Positions 8,046 through 16,328 of a stretch of DNA of 38,952 nt are shown here, piece after piece; the stretch's first letter is position 1, and every line of letters starts with the position of its first letter. The notes beneath the pieces were generated by a model, which worked only from the letters and a program-made list of their open reading frames with translations, ran no database searches and was not told the DNA's origin. Origin of the DNA: Deltaproteobacteria bacterium (GTDB taxonomy: Bacteria > Desulfobacterota > Desulfuromonadia > Desulfuromonadales > Geopsychrobacteraceae). The position numbers and the translations under genes were made by a program. The stretch spans positions 1 through 38,952 of the forward strand of contig JAJRQI010000047.1 in NCBI GenBank assembly GCA_024280335.1, in the 5' to 3' direction.

Positions 8046-9092
8046 TTAATTACCAAGCGTAGTACGTACTTTTGCCAGATAATTGGTGTCGATCTTCTTG
8101 CCCCACTTGGCGTAAACCGGCTGTGCCCGCTTAATCAGGGTGGCCTTGTCAGCTGCCGACAGTTGGAAGAATTCAACGCCGGCTGCCTTGGCTTTGGCGA
8201 TTTGAGTGTTGTGCTGCTCTCTGGTCAGAGCGCGGGTCTTGGTGCTTTCCTCAGCGGCGACTTCAAGGAAGGTTTTTTGCAGATCTTTCGGCAGTTTGTT
8301 GAACCAACGCTTGTTGACCAGATGGAGGAAGAGGCCCTGAGCGTAGTTCGCCTCGGTAAAATATTTGGCAATGGTGAATTTTTTAGTGATATTGCAGACG
8401 ATTGCCGTATGGTCGAGACCATTGATGACCCCGGTCTGTAGCGCCTGAGGGACGTCCGGCCAAGGCATAACGGTGAACTTATTGCCCCAGGCTTTGTACA
8501 GGTCGATGTTGACCGGGGCTTCGGCGATACGGAAGTTAACCGATTTTGCGTCGGCAAGGGTGCGCACCGGAGTCGTGGTGGCCCAACCGTACTGACCGTA
8601 ATTGACGATGTCGACAACCATCAGGCCGGCGGACTGAGCGGCATTGCTGTAGGGACCCCAGAGCTCAGGATTGGTACGGAACTGCTCAAGTTTGTCGTAG
8701 GTATCGACAACATAAGGCAGGTTGACGATGCCAAGTTTGTCAGCGATGTTGGCGGAGGCGACTGAAGATGCCAGCATCCCTTGTACCGCCCCGATTTTCA
8801 ACTTTGAGATGACGTCTTTCTCGCCGCCGAGTTGCGCCAGTGGACGGTAATCGACATAGATGCGACCATTTGATTTTTTCCAGAGCGCGTCACGGAAGTT
8901 GTAGCCGTTTGCAACTCCCTGAATAACCGGATGAGAAATATTCGACAAAATATAGGTATATTCCGCACCGGAATAATCAAATTTTGTCTTCCAGTTTGCC
9001 AATGGATCTTTTTTTCCAGCGAAGGCTGGACTTAACAGGAAACATACGGCCAGCATGACAAGCAGTGGAAACAGGACAAATACTCTCTTCAT
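8046..9092 (-). CDS. dctP: TRAP transporter substrate-binding protein, DctP family
   Basis: A 348-residue periplasmic protein. Residues 1-25 are a classical signal peptide ending SPAFA-GKK. The mature part has the DctP layout: LAQLGGEKDVISKLKIGAVQ, then a central NFRIAEAP segment with the conserved Arg that salt-bridges the substrate carboxylate, then MPWPDVPQALQTGVINGLDH. The ATG has a GGAGGTATCCG ribosome binding site. It is the first gene of dctPQM-uspA, driven by the promoter at 9228-9256. TRAP receptors usually bind carboxylates, which fits import of an aromatic or aryl-2-oxo acid for the flanking catabolic genes, but that is inference. Confidence 0.95.
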   Translation of the reverse strand: MKRVFVLFPLLVMLAVCFLLSPAFAGKKDPLANWKTKFDYSGAEYTYILSNISHPVIQGVANGYNFRDALWKKSNGRIYVDYRPLAQLGGEKDVISKLKIGAVQGMLASSVASANIADKLGIVNLPYVVDTYDKLEQFRTNPELWGPYSNAAQSAGLMVVDIVNYGQYGWATTTPVRTLADAKSVNFRIAEAPVNIDLYKAWGNKFTVMPWPDVPQALQTGVINGLDHTAIVCNITKKFTIAKYFTEANYAQGLFLHLVNKRWFNKLPKDLQKTFLEVAAEESTKTRALTREQHNTQIAKAKAAGVEFFQLSAADKATLIKRAQPVYAKWGKKIDTNYLAKVRTTLGN

Positions 9093-9417
9093 CGGATACC
9101 TCCTACGGGGGATGGGCCTGCGTCACGTATTTGACGAAAGGCTTGTTAATCCACAACGACACGAATACCAGACAGGCAATAGGCGGGTCACGAACAGCCC
9201 GACAACCTGCTAACTTAAATCTTGGCAAGAATAGCGTTAGAAAGTGTTCCAGTCAAGCAATGCGAGCTTAGAAAATAACAACGTTTTATTCTGATTTTGT
9301 CAGTTAAAACAGATGTTTTCATTCGGGCCCAGTATTTGTTGACGGCCTATTCCCGCTCCGTCTGCTTCGTTGCTTTATTCACCGTTCGTCAAGCCGCCTG
9401 TCGGACACCGCAATCGA
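9093..9417. other. Intergenic control region before dctP
   Basis: This 325-base gap separates the dctPQM operon from the preceding dehydrogenase gene. It holds the dctP promoter (9228-9256) and an AT-rich patch at about 9270-9320. No gene or further repeat was recognised. Confidence 0.6.
9228..9256 (-). promoter_or_regulatory. Sigma70 promoter of dctPQM-uspA
   Basis: On the minus strand, -35 TTGACT (9251-9256) and -10 TATTCT (9228-9233) are exactly 17 bp apart. This leaves a leader of roughly 130 bases before the dctP ATG. It is the best promoter match in this half of the window and implies the transporter can be expressed apart from the upstream catabolic run. Confidence 0.75.
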
Positions 9418-10359
9418 TCAGGTTTCAAGCGCTTTGACCAGGCTGCGCAGGGTTGTGTTAAAGGGGGTCGGAATCCCCGCCCGCTCACCATATTCGATGA
9501 TTTTGCCATTAATATAATCAATTTCAGTTTGGCGATTCGCTTCAATATCCTGCAACATCGATGGTTTATGCTGACCGGCGTTCTTGATGTAGTCGATACA
9601 ATCTACATAAAAATCCGGCCCCAGCAACAGTTCATTGGCGCGCGCCACCCTGACTCCTTCTTTCAGTAAAGAATCGACCAGACCGAAAACAATCGGGTCA
9701 TTGATGACTTCGAACATGTTCTTGCCGGTCACAGCGCAGACCGGGTTCATGCTGGAATTATTGACCGTCTTGGACCAGACCATATTGCGGATCTGGTCGG
9801 TGTGCTCTGTATCGAGACCGGACTCGGTTAGGGCACGACAAATCTCGATAGCTACCTCTTTTGAAGCAGGATCCAGCTCCTGTAGATAATGCGGACGATG
9901 ATGGAACACCATCCTGACCTTTGCCGGTCCTTCCAGGATACAACCGTAATTGACCACCGCGCGCAGCACCTGTTTTTTCCCCAGCCGCTCGGCCAGGACC
10001 AGTTCGGTGTCGATGCCGTTCTGCCAGCTGACAACATAGCGCCCTTGGTCAATAAATGTTTCCAGCGCCGAGGTGATGATCGGCAGGGCTGTTGCTTTGA
10101 CGGTAACAATCACGACATCGGGGGGATCTTCTGCCAGCTGATCAATTCTGGTGGTCGTTTTCGCCACCCGGGCCTGGAAGTTTTCTGCACCGGAAAGCAG
10201 GATTCCCGGCTCCAGGGCGGGTTCGAGCAGGCTCGTCTGCACATCGCAAAGCGTCACCTCGTAACCGCCCCGGGCGAGGAACGCAGCAATGATACAACCG
10301 ACCGGTCCCGCGCCGATGACGGCGAATGTTTTGGGTTTGTAACTGTTTTTTACCTGCAT
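9418..10359 (-). CDS. Ketopantoate reductase (PanE/ApbA)-like dehydrogenase, copy 1
   Basis: A 313-residue protein. The ATG at 10357-10359 follows a GGGAG site; longer in-frame starts lack one. Residues ~10-40 are an NADP-type Rossmann fold (FAVIGAGPVGCIIAAFLARG). The middle has the WQNGIDTE segment and the C-terminal half carries the all-helical ApbA_C domain (VWSKTVNNSSMNP, then HKPSMLQDIEANRQTEIDYI). It is a close paralogue of the gene at 10881-11822. In this family real ketopantoate reductases share the fold with 2-oxo-acid reductases. Beside arylpyruvate oxidoreductase genes, a 2-oxo/2-hydroxy acid dehydrogenase is more likely than a pantothenate enzyme, though not shown. Confidence 0.85.
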   Translation of the reverse strand: MQVKNSYKPKTFAVIGAGPVGCIIAAFLARGGYEVTLCDVQTSLLEPALEPGILLSGAENFQARVAKTTTRIDQLAEDPPDVVIVTVKATALPIITSALETFIDQGRYVVSWQNGIDTELVLAERLGKKQVLRAVVNYGCILEGPAKVRMVFHHRPHYLQELDPASKEVAIEICRALTESGLDTEHTDQIRNMVWSKTVNNSSMNPVCAVTGKNMFEVINDPIVFGLVDSLLKEGVRVARANELLLGPDFYVDCIDYIKNAGQHKPSMLQDIEANRQTEIDYINGKIIEYGERAGIPTPFNTTLRSLVKALET

Positions 10360-10399
10360 GGCTGACTCCCTGACCTGAATCTGTGGCAAAGCCGCTTTG

Positions 10400-10846
10400 T
10401 CAGCCTTGGCCGACCAGAATGCCGAATGATTCTGCATCGAGCAGCTTGGCGCCGTTTTCTTCCAGAATCTCAATCGCCTGGTCGATGGCACTGAAATGAA
10501 AAACCATCACCGCTTTTTGCAGATTCGCCCCGGCAACGGCATACATGTACTCAACATTGACTTTGGTCCCCAAGAACAGATTGAGGATTTTCGACAGGCA
10601 GCCGGGGGTGTCTTCGATCTCTACCGCGACGACATCATCGACCCGGGCCGGAATCAGTTTTTCCATGACGACTACCCGGGCGGCAGCCAGATCAGAGACC
10701 AGAATCCGCAGGACACCAAAGTCGTGGGTCGAATCACAGATACAGTGGGCGCGCAAGTTGATCCCGGCATCGCCCAGCGCTTTGGTCACTTCGTGCAGAC
10801 GACCGGGAGAGTTTTCCAGGGGAATCGATAACTGCTTTAATTTCAT
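10400..10846 (-). CDS. Tandem ACT-domain protein, copy 1
   Basis: A 148-residue protein made of two ACT domains. The first starts KLKQLSIPLENSPGRLHEVT, the second VVAVEIEDTPGCLSKILN. The N-S/T-P-G turn with the ligand-binding Gly is present in both. ACT domains bind amino acids or similar small ligands. Stand-alone two-ACT proteins are often found beside indolepyruvate/arylpyruvate oxidoreductase and phenylacetate-CoA ligase genes (recollection), so a sensor of aromatic amino acid or aryl acid supply is plausible. It lies 40 bases upstream of dehydrogenase copy 1 and forms the second cassette of a duplication with 10881-12278. Confidence 0.85.
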   Translation of the reverse strand: MKLKQLSIPLENSPGRLHEVTKALGDAGINLRAHCICDSTHDFGVLRILVSDLAAARVVVMEKLIPARVDDVVAVEIEDTPGCLSKILNLFLGTKVNVEYMYAVAGANLQKAVMVFHFSAIDQAIEILEENGAKLLDAESFGILVGQG

Positions 10847-10880
10847 GAGGTAAGTCCTTTTAATCCAGATAGGCTGCGGC

Positions 10881-11822
10881 TCACTTCGGTTCCAGTGCCT
10901 TGACCAAACCCCGGATCATGCAGTTGTAGGGGGTCGGAATCCCGGCCTGCTGCCCGTATTCGACGATTTTGCCGTTGATGTAATCGACCTCGGTGCGCCG
11001 CTTGGCTTCGACATCCTGCAGCATCGAGGGTTTGTGGTTGCCGGCATTTTTGATGTAATTGATCGCGTAGGGATAATAGCCCGAGCCGAGGGAGAACTCA
11101 TTGCTGCGGGCGACCGCGATCCCCTCCTTGATCAAGGCATCGACCAGATTGAAGGTAATCGGATCCTTGATGATTTCAACCATGGTCATCCCGGTCACCG
11201 CGCACATCGGATTCATGCAGGCGTTCATCACCGACTTGCGCCAGACCATATCGGTGATCTGATCGGTGTGTTGGGTATCGAGACCGCATTCGGTCAACAC
11301 CTGACAGATGCCGATGGCAGCGTCTTTCGATGCGGGGTCAAGCTCCTGCAGAAAATGCGGGCGGTGGTGAAAGGCCAGGCGGATATGTCCCGGGCTTATG
11401 GGGACACAGCCGAAATTAACCACGCCGCGCATTACCGCCTGATTTCCCAGCACCCGGGCCAGCTCCAGCTCAGTATCGATGCCGTTCTGCCAGCTGATCA
11501 GGTAGCGCCCAGGGGCGACAAAACCTTCCAGCGCCGAAGCGATCAGCGGCAGCGCCGTTGCTTTGACCGTGATGAAAATGACATCGGGCGGATCTTCGAG
11601 CAGGTCATCAACCCGGGTGGTGGTGCGTGTCACCTTGGCCTGAAAATTATCGACCCCCTCAAGCAGGATGCCCGGCTCCAGAGCCGGGGCGAGCAGTTCC
11701 GGGACAATATCACAGAGCGTGACCTCATAGCCGCCTTTAGCCAGAAACGCGGCGACAATACCGCCGACCGGGCCAGCACCGATGACCGCAAATTTTTTCG
11801 GACGATAGCTTGTTTCACCCAT
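10881..11822 (-). CDS. Ketopantoate reductase (PanE/ApbA)-like dehydrogenase, copy 2
   Basis: A 313-residue protein, the same length as copy 1 and alignable end to end. It shows FAVIGAGPVGGIVAAFLAKG, LISWQNGIDTELELARVLG, VWRKSVMNACMNPMCAVTG and HKPSMLQDVEAKRRTEVDYI. The Lys in the VWRKS segment is in the position of the family's catalytic Lys; copy 1 also has Lys there (VWSKT). It follows its ACT partner by 12 bases, and the next ACT gene starts 34 bases further on. NADPH-dependent reduction of a 2-oxo acid, or the reverse, is the expected chemistry. Confidence 0.85.
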   Translation of the reverse strand: MGETSYRPKKFAVIGAGPVGGIVAAFLAKGGYEVTLCDIVPELLAPALEPGILLEGVDNFQAKVTRTTTRVDDLLEDPPDVIFITVKATALPLIASALEGFVAPGRYLISWQNGIDTELELARVLGNQAVMRGVVNFGCVPISPGHIRLAFHHRPHFLQELDPASKDAAIGICQVLTECGLDTQHTDQITDMVWRKSVMNACMNPMCAVTGMTMVEIIKDPITFNLVDALIKEGIAVARSNEFSLGSGYYPYAINYIKNAGNHKPSMLQDVEAKRRTEVDYINGKIVEYGQQAGIPTPYNCMIRGLVKALEPK

Positions 11823-11834
11823 TGTTATGATCTC

Positions 11835-12278
11835 CTAAACTGGATTTTCGAGAATTCCGAAAGATTCAGCATCCAGGATTTTTATCTGGTTTTTCTGCAA
11901 CAGCTTGATCGCCAGATCATTGTCACTGAAGCAGAAAACCATCACCGCTTTGCCAGAAGAGGTTCCCGCCAGCGCATACATGTAGTCGACGTTGACCTGG
12001 TTCTCCATCAGCAGTTTCAGGATCTTAGCCAGACTGCCGGGGGTGTCGACAATCTCTGCCGCAACCACTTCGTCGACCCGGGCCGGGAGCTGTTTCTCCA
12101 TAATCACCCGGCGCGCTGTAGCGACATCGGAGACCAGAATCCGCAGCACGCCGAAACCGGAAATGTCAGAGATTGACAGGGATCTCAAATTGAGACCGGC
12201 TTCGCCGAGGGCCTGAGTCGCTTCATAGAGGCGGCCCGGTGAGTTTTCCAGAAATATCGATATCTGCTTCAGCTTCAT
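11835..12278 (-). CDS. Tandem ACT-domain protein, copy 2
   Basis: A 147-residue paralogue of the protein at 10400-10846. It has KLKQISIFLENSPGRLYEAT in domain one and AAEIVDTPGSLAKILKLL in domain two, and both proteins end with the same DAESFGIL motif. The main differences are around residues 35-45, the first ligand pocket (LSISDISGFG here, HCICDSTHDFG in copy 1), which suggests that the two may bind different ligands. A GGAGAAACC site precedes the ATG. Confidence 0.85.
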   Translation of the reverse strand: MKLKQISIFLENSPGRLYEATQALGEAGLNLRSLSISDISGFGVLRILVSDVATARRVIMEKQLPARVDEVVAAEIVDTPGSLAKILKLLMENQVNVDYMYALAGTSSGKAVMVFCFSDNDLAIKLLQKNQIKILDAESFGILENPV

Positions 12279-12290
12279 GGTTTCTCCTTG

Positions 12291-12427
12291 CCCGTAGGGG
12301 CGATCCTTGTGATCGCCCTGGCCCCGCTTGTGATCGTCCTGGCCCTGTTTGTGATCGTCCTGGCCCTGTTTGTGATCGCCCTGGCCCTGTTTGTGAATCG
12401 GGCGAATACAAGATTCGCCCCTACGGG
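12291..12427. repeat. Inverted-repeat element of family B carrying a 21-bp tandem array
   Basis: The ends are inverted copies of each other: CCGTAGGGGCGATCCTTGT at the left and ACAAGATTCGCCCCTACGG at the right. Between them are four head-to-tail 21-bp units at 12311-12331, 12332-12352, 12353-12373 and 12374-12394, the unit being GATCG(C/T)CCTGGCCCTGTTTGT. Related elements without the array are at 27545-27570, 29990-30061 and, more loosely, 14801-14870. A minus-strand reading frame across it gives a repetitive Gly/Pro/Arg/Ser peptide that I do not regard as a gene. Confidence 0.85.
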
Positions 12428-12448
12428 CCGGTATCGCCGTGACCGGAA

Positions 12449-13021
12449 TCAGGCGGCAGCGCCGCCGGCCAGGGCCTTCAGGTTGACCTCGACCCCTTTG
12501 TTTTGCGAAATCTGTTTGACCACTTCGGTAATGATCTCTTCCTTGAGGGGCAGATGTTGCATCACCGTCCCGACCATCACCATATTGACCGCTTTGCCGT
12601 TACCGGCTTCACGAGCGATAGACAGTGCGTCAAGCCCCTTCGCCTCGGCGCAGAGCGCCGCGATCTGCTGTTCGACATCATCCGGATAGACCGCCAGCCC
12701 GGCAGCTACGGTACTCGGGTTGATCGAGACCTTGTTGTAGACCAGTCGGCCGCCCGGTTTGAGATAGTGGATATAGCGCAAGGCTTCGAGCGGCTCGAAG
12801 GAAATCAGCAGGTCGGCGCTGCCGGGCATCACCACCGGCGAGTTGATCTTATCGCCGATGCGGACAAAGCTGATTACGCTGCCGCCGCGCTGTGCCATGC
12901 CGTGAACTTCATTCTGTTTGACGTCCAGGTTGCTGGCCAGAGCACTTTCAGCGAGAACCTTGGACGCCATCAGCACTCCCTGGCCACCGACCCCGGCAAT
13001 CACGATATTAAAGATTTGCAT
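12449..13021 (-). CDS. iorB: Indolepyruvate (arylpyruvate):ferredoxin oxidoreductase beta subunit
   Basis: A 190-residue protein. The ATG at 13019-13021 follows GAGGAGACAACC. The gamma-domain family signature is seen at the N-terminus (NIVIAGVGGQGVLMASKVLA), followed by VKQNEVHGMAQRGGSVISFVRIG and a Gly-rich PGSADLLISFEPLEALRY. IorB with IorA converts aryl pyruvates and CoA into arylacetyl-CoA, CO2 and reduced ferredoxin. Its start overlaps the end of iorA by 14 bases, so the two are translationally coupled. The product would feed phenylacetyl-CoA type metabolism together with the upstream CoA ligase. Confidence 0.95.
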   Translation of the reverse strand: MQIFNIVIAGVGGQGVLMASKVLAESALASNLDVKQNEVHGMAQRGGSVISFVRIGDKINSPVVMPGSADLLISFEPLEALRYIHYLKPGGRLVYNKVSINPSTVAAGLAVYPDDVEQQIAALCAEAKGLDALSIAREAGNGKAVNMVMVGTVMQHLPLKEEIITEVVKQISQNKGVEVNLKALAGGAAA

Positions 13022-14774
13022 GGTTGTCTCCTCCAAGCTCGTGCATCGCATCGAATTTACACATCTGGGTGCAGACCCCGCAGCCGTTGCAGACGTTGGG
13101 ATCGACCCGCACTTTCTGTTTTTCTCCGGAGGCGGTCAAACCCAGAGCCATACAGGCAACCTTGAGGCAGGCCCGGCAGCCGGTACATTTGTCCTGATCG
13201 ACGTGGATCGCCGGTTTGCGGACCTTGTAACGCAAAACACAGGGGTTCTTATCGATCAGCACATAGGGGCCGGGGGTTTCAAGCCCTTTTTTGATCGCCG
13301 CTTCGGTCGCTTTGAGATCGTAGGCGTCGAGTTCGACGACATTGTCGATGCCGAGCGCCTTGACCAGCGGAGCGATTTCGACCTGTTGGGTCGGCACGCC
13401 CTGCAGGGTGACGCCGCTGCCGGGGTTCTCCTGGCCGCCGGTCATGCCGGTGGTCCGGTTATCCATGATGATGACCAGCGCATTGCCGTCGTTGTAGGCC
13501 ATGCTCAGCAGGCCGGTAATGCCGGAGTGGAAGAAGGTGGAATCGCCGATCACCGCGACCGGTTTTTCATCCCGCCCGGCAATCGCATTGACCTTGGCCA
13601 TGCCGTGAGCGGCGCTGATGCTGGCACCCATGTCGATGACCGAATGCATGGCGTTCATCGGCGGCAAAGCGCCCAGGGTGTAGCAACCGATGTCGCCGGA
13701 GACAAAGCATTTAAGTTTACTGAGAATAGTAAACAGCCCGCGATGGGCACAGCTGGGACAGAAAACCGGCGGCCGTTGCGGCAGACCTGTGACCGGCGCA
13801 GCAACCTCGGGAACTTTGTCGCCGAGAGCAGCGCGGATCAGATCGGCGTTGATTTCACCGCAGAGCGGCAGCTTGTTTTTGCCGATCTCGACCTCGATAC
13901 CCATGGCGCGAATCTGCTCTTCAAAGATCGCATCCATCTCTTCTACGATCATCAGTCGCTTGACGCTGCCGGCAAACTCGCGGATCTTTTTCTCCGGCAG
14001 CGGATGCACCAGCCCCAGTTTCAGGACCGACGCGTTCGGGCAGGCTTCACGGACATGCTGGTAGGAGACCCCGGAGGTGATGATGCCGACTTCGGTGTCA
14101 CCCATCTCAATCCGGTTCAGGGGGGTCGTTTCGGCGAATTCCTGCAGTTTCAGCAGGCGTGCTTCCACCTCGACATGCTTGAGTTTGCCGAAGTTCGGCA
14201 GCATGACATACTTGGGCACATCCTTGACCCATTCACCGATCTGCGGGGCAACTTTTTCCTGCGGAACAACCAGCCCTTTGGCATGGGCAATCCGCGTGGT
14301 GGTGCGCAGCATCAATGGGGTATCGAACTGTTCGGAGATTTCGAATCCGGCTCGAACCATGTCGTAGGCTTCCTGGGAGTTGGCCGGGTCGAGCATAGGG
14401 ACCTTGGCGAACTTGGCGTAGTTGCGGCTGTCCTGTTCATTCTGTGAGGAGTGCATCCCCGGATCGTCGGAAACCATCAGAATCAGCCCGGCGTTGACCC
14501 CGGTGTAGGTCAGGGTCAGCAGCGCATCGGCGGCAACATTGACGCCGACATGCTTCATCGTCGAAAGCGAACGTCCACCGGCGATGGAACCGCCGATGAC
14601 GGCTTCGAGAGCGACCTTTTCGTTGGCTGCCCACTCGCAGTAGACATCACCCAGGCGGGCGACTTCTTCGAGAGTTTCGGTGCTCGGGGTGCCGGGGTAG
14701 CCGGAGGCGAAGACTCCGCCTGCATCCCCGAAACCTAAAGCAATGGCTTCGTTACCGGAAATTATTTTTTTCAT
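13008..14774 (-). CDS. iorA: Indolepyruvate (arylpyruvate):ferredoxin oxidoreductase alpha subunit
   Basis: A 588-residue protein. ATG at 14772-14774 behind GGAAGG. It has the IorA order: a pyrimidine domain (GNEAIALGFGDAGG, SGYPGTPSTE), a middle transketolase-C-like region, then the TPP-binding domain (FCPSCAHRG, GDIGCYTLGALPP, then IGDSTFFHSGITG and NRTTGMTGGQ), and a C-terminal ferredoxin domain with two clusters (CTGCRACLKVAC and CNGCGVCTQMC). Full family length. Oxidative decarboxylation of 2-oxo acids from aromatic amino acids is the known activity. It sits between paaK and iorB in one run of minus-strand genes. Confidence 0.96.
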   Translation of the reverse strand: MKKIISGNEAIALGFGDAGGVFASGYPGTPSTETLEEVARLGDVYCEWAANEKVALEAVIGGSIAGGRSLSTMKHVGVNVAADALLTLTYTGVNAGLILMVSDDPGMHSSQNEQDSRNYAKFAKVPMLDPANSQEAYDMVRAGFEISEQFDTPLMLRTTTRIAHAKGLVVPQEKVAPQIGEWVKDVPKYVMLPNFGKLKHVEVEARLLKLQEFAETTPLNRIEMGDTEVGIITSGVSYQHVREACPNASVLKLGLVHPLPEKKIREFAGSVKRLMIVEEMDAIFEEQIRAMGIEVEIGKNKLPLCGEINADLIRAALGDKVPEVAAPVTGLPQRPPVFCPSCAHRGLFTILSKLKCFVSGDIGCYTLGALPPMNAMHSVIDMGASISAAHGMAKVNAIAGRDEKPVAVIGDSTFFHSGITGLLSMAYNDGNALVIIMDNRTTGMTGGQENPGSGVTLQGVPTQQVEIAPLVKALGIDNVVELDAYDLKATEAAIKKGLETPGPYVLIDKNPCVLRYKVRKPAIHVDQDKCTGCRACLKVACMALGLTASGEKQKVRVDPNVCNGCGVCTQMCKFDAMHELGGDNHANL

Positions 14775-14800
14775 CAAAACCTTCCTTTTCGTGTGGCTGG

Positions 14801-14870
14801 CGGGCGAGATCTGTCTCGTCCCTTCAGTCGTTTGACGGTCATATTCAGGGGCGACTCATGCGTCGCCCGA
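14801..14870. repeat. Palindromic element related to family B, between paaK and iorA
   Basis: Two hairpins back to back: GGGCGAGA...TCTCGTCC at 14802-14822 and AGGGGCGACTCATGCGTCGCCC at 14847-14868. The style (GGGGCGA...TCGCCC) matches the family B elements at 12291, 27545 and 29990, but the copies are diverged. Confidence 0.55.
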
Positions 14871-14884
14871 AGGTATTCGGGACT

Positions 14885-16228
14885 TTATTTCGGCCGGCGA
14901 TCCTCGACCCGCTTGGCCTTGCCTTCACTGCGCGGGATGCTGCCGGGCGGTACCAGCTGAATGCCGACACTGATGCCGATGACCTCTTTGATGTCGTGCT
15001 GCAGGTTGTGCTTTTTGCTGCGGACCGCCGAGACATCTTCGAGGATATCGAATTCATCTCCCTTGAGAATATCGGCGGCCGCCTTGACCATGAAATCCTC
15101 GGTGACCTCAACCTTGACCCGCAACGAGTCCATCGCCCCTTTGCGTTCGACAATGACCATGTAGTGGGGGGAAACCCCTTGCCGTTTGAGGATCACCGCT
15201 TCAATCTGCGAGGGGTAAACGTTGACGCCGCGGATGATCAGCATGTCGTCGCTGCGTCCGGTGACTCTGGCCATCTTCACCAAGGTGCGGCCGCAGGAGC
15301 AGGTTTCGTAACTGAGGCTGGAGATATCCCGGGTCCGATAGCGCAACAGCGGCTGACCGTACTTGTTGATGGTGGTGAAGACCAGTTCCCCTTCGCTGCC
15401 TGCCGGGAGGACCTCGCCGCTGTCGGGGTCGATAATCTCCGGATAGAAAAAATCCTCATTGACATGCAGACCGTTTTGCTCTTCCCGGCATTCGAAGGAG
15501 ACGCCGGGGCCGGTAATTTCAGAGAGACCGTAGATATCACAGACCTTGATGCCGAATTTTTCCTGAATCGACTGGCGCATCGATTCGCTCCAGGGCTCGG
15601 CACCGCAGATCGCAGTTTTCAGCTTGAGTTTTCTGAAATCGACCCCCATCTGCTCACCGACTTCGTGGATATGGACCAGAAAAGAGGGGGTTGAGGTCAG
15701 CGCTGTGGTGCCGAAATCCTGCATCAGCATGATCTGTTTCTGGGTGTTGCCGCCGGAGATCGGAATCACCCCCGCGCCGACCCGTATCGCGCCGTAATGG
15801 GCACCCAGCCCGCCGGTAAAGAGACCGTAGCCGAAGATGTTCTGCACCACGTCGTCGCTGGTGATCCCGGCTCCGGCACAGGTCCGGGCCATCGACTCGG
15901 ACCAGATTTCGAGATCTTCACGAGTATAGCCGACCGCAATCGGTTTGCCAGTGGTGCCGGAGGTCGCATGGTACTCGACAATTTCCTTCGGCGAGGCGCT
16001 GAAAAGCTTGAAGGGGTAGTTGTCGCGCAGATCCTGTTTGGTGGTAAAGGGGAGCAGCTTGATATCATCCAGCGATTTGATATCGCTCGGCTTCACTCCC
16101 AGCCCGTCAAGTTTCTGCCGGTAGTAGCTGTTGCGTTCGTAGACGTAGCTGACGGTTTTTTGCAGCCCTGCCAGCTGGAGGGCCTGCATCTCACTGCGAC
16201 TGATGGTCTCTTTCTGACTCCAAGCCAT
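14885..16228 (-). CDS. paaK: Phenylacetate-CoA ligase family enzyme
   Basis: A 447-residue AMP-forming adenylate synthetase of typical PaaK length. The P-loop-like motif is YHATSGTTGKP (about residue 88), the adenine region CDIYGLSEITGPG, and the C-terminal hinge GRSDDMLIIRGVNVYPSQIE. The reaction is aryl acid + ATP + CoA to aryl-CoA + AMP + PPi. Phenylacetate is the best-known substrate, but paralogues in anaerobes act on other aryl acids, so benzoate or hydroxylated phenylacetate cannot be excluded. It lies just before iorA, an arrangement common in anaerobes that degrade aromatic amino acids. Confidence 0.93.
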   Translation of the reverse strand: MAWSQKETISRSEMQALQLAGLQKTVSYVYERNSYYRQKLDGLGVKPSDIKSLDDIKLLPFTTKQDLRDNYPFKLFSASPKEIVEYHATSGTTGKPIAVGYTREDLEIWSESMARTCAGAGITSDDVVQNIFGYGLFTGGLGAHYGAIRVGAGVIPISGGNTQKQIMLMQDFGTTALTSTPSFLVHIHEVGEQMGVDFRKLKLKTAICGAEPWSESMRQSIQEKFGIKVCDIYGLSEITGPGVSFECREEQNGLHVNEDFFYPEIIDPDSGEVLPAGSEGELVFTTINKYGQPLLRYRTRDISSLSYETCSCGRTLVKMARVTGRSDDMLIIRGVNVYPSQIEAVILKRQGVSPHYMVIVERKGAMDSLRVKVEVTEDFMVKAAADILKGDEFDILEDVSAVRSKKHNLQHDIKEVIGISVGIQLVPPGSIPRSEGKAKRVEDRRPK

Positions 16229-16328
16229 ACCCTAACCCCTTTTCTGATCTTGATTACAAGCAAAGTTCAGTTCAACTCAGCTGCCGATATCGTCGTCAAA
16301 TCTGTGCCGACACTGCGGCCGGAGAGCG

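Noticed and set aside
12311-12394. Possible CRISPR array
   Set aside because: The 21-bp units are directly adjacent with no spacers, and no cas genes are near.
12223-12411. Repetitive Gly-Pro-Arg-Ser peptide on the minus strand
   Set aside because: It is only a frame through the 21-bp tandem array and overlaps the start of the ACT gene; there is no ribosome binding site.
12918-14447. 509-codon open frame on the plus strand
   Set aside because: Antisense to iorA, which has full catalytic and Fe-S motifs; the frame has no recognisable domain.
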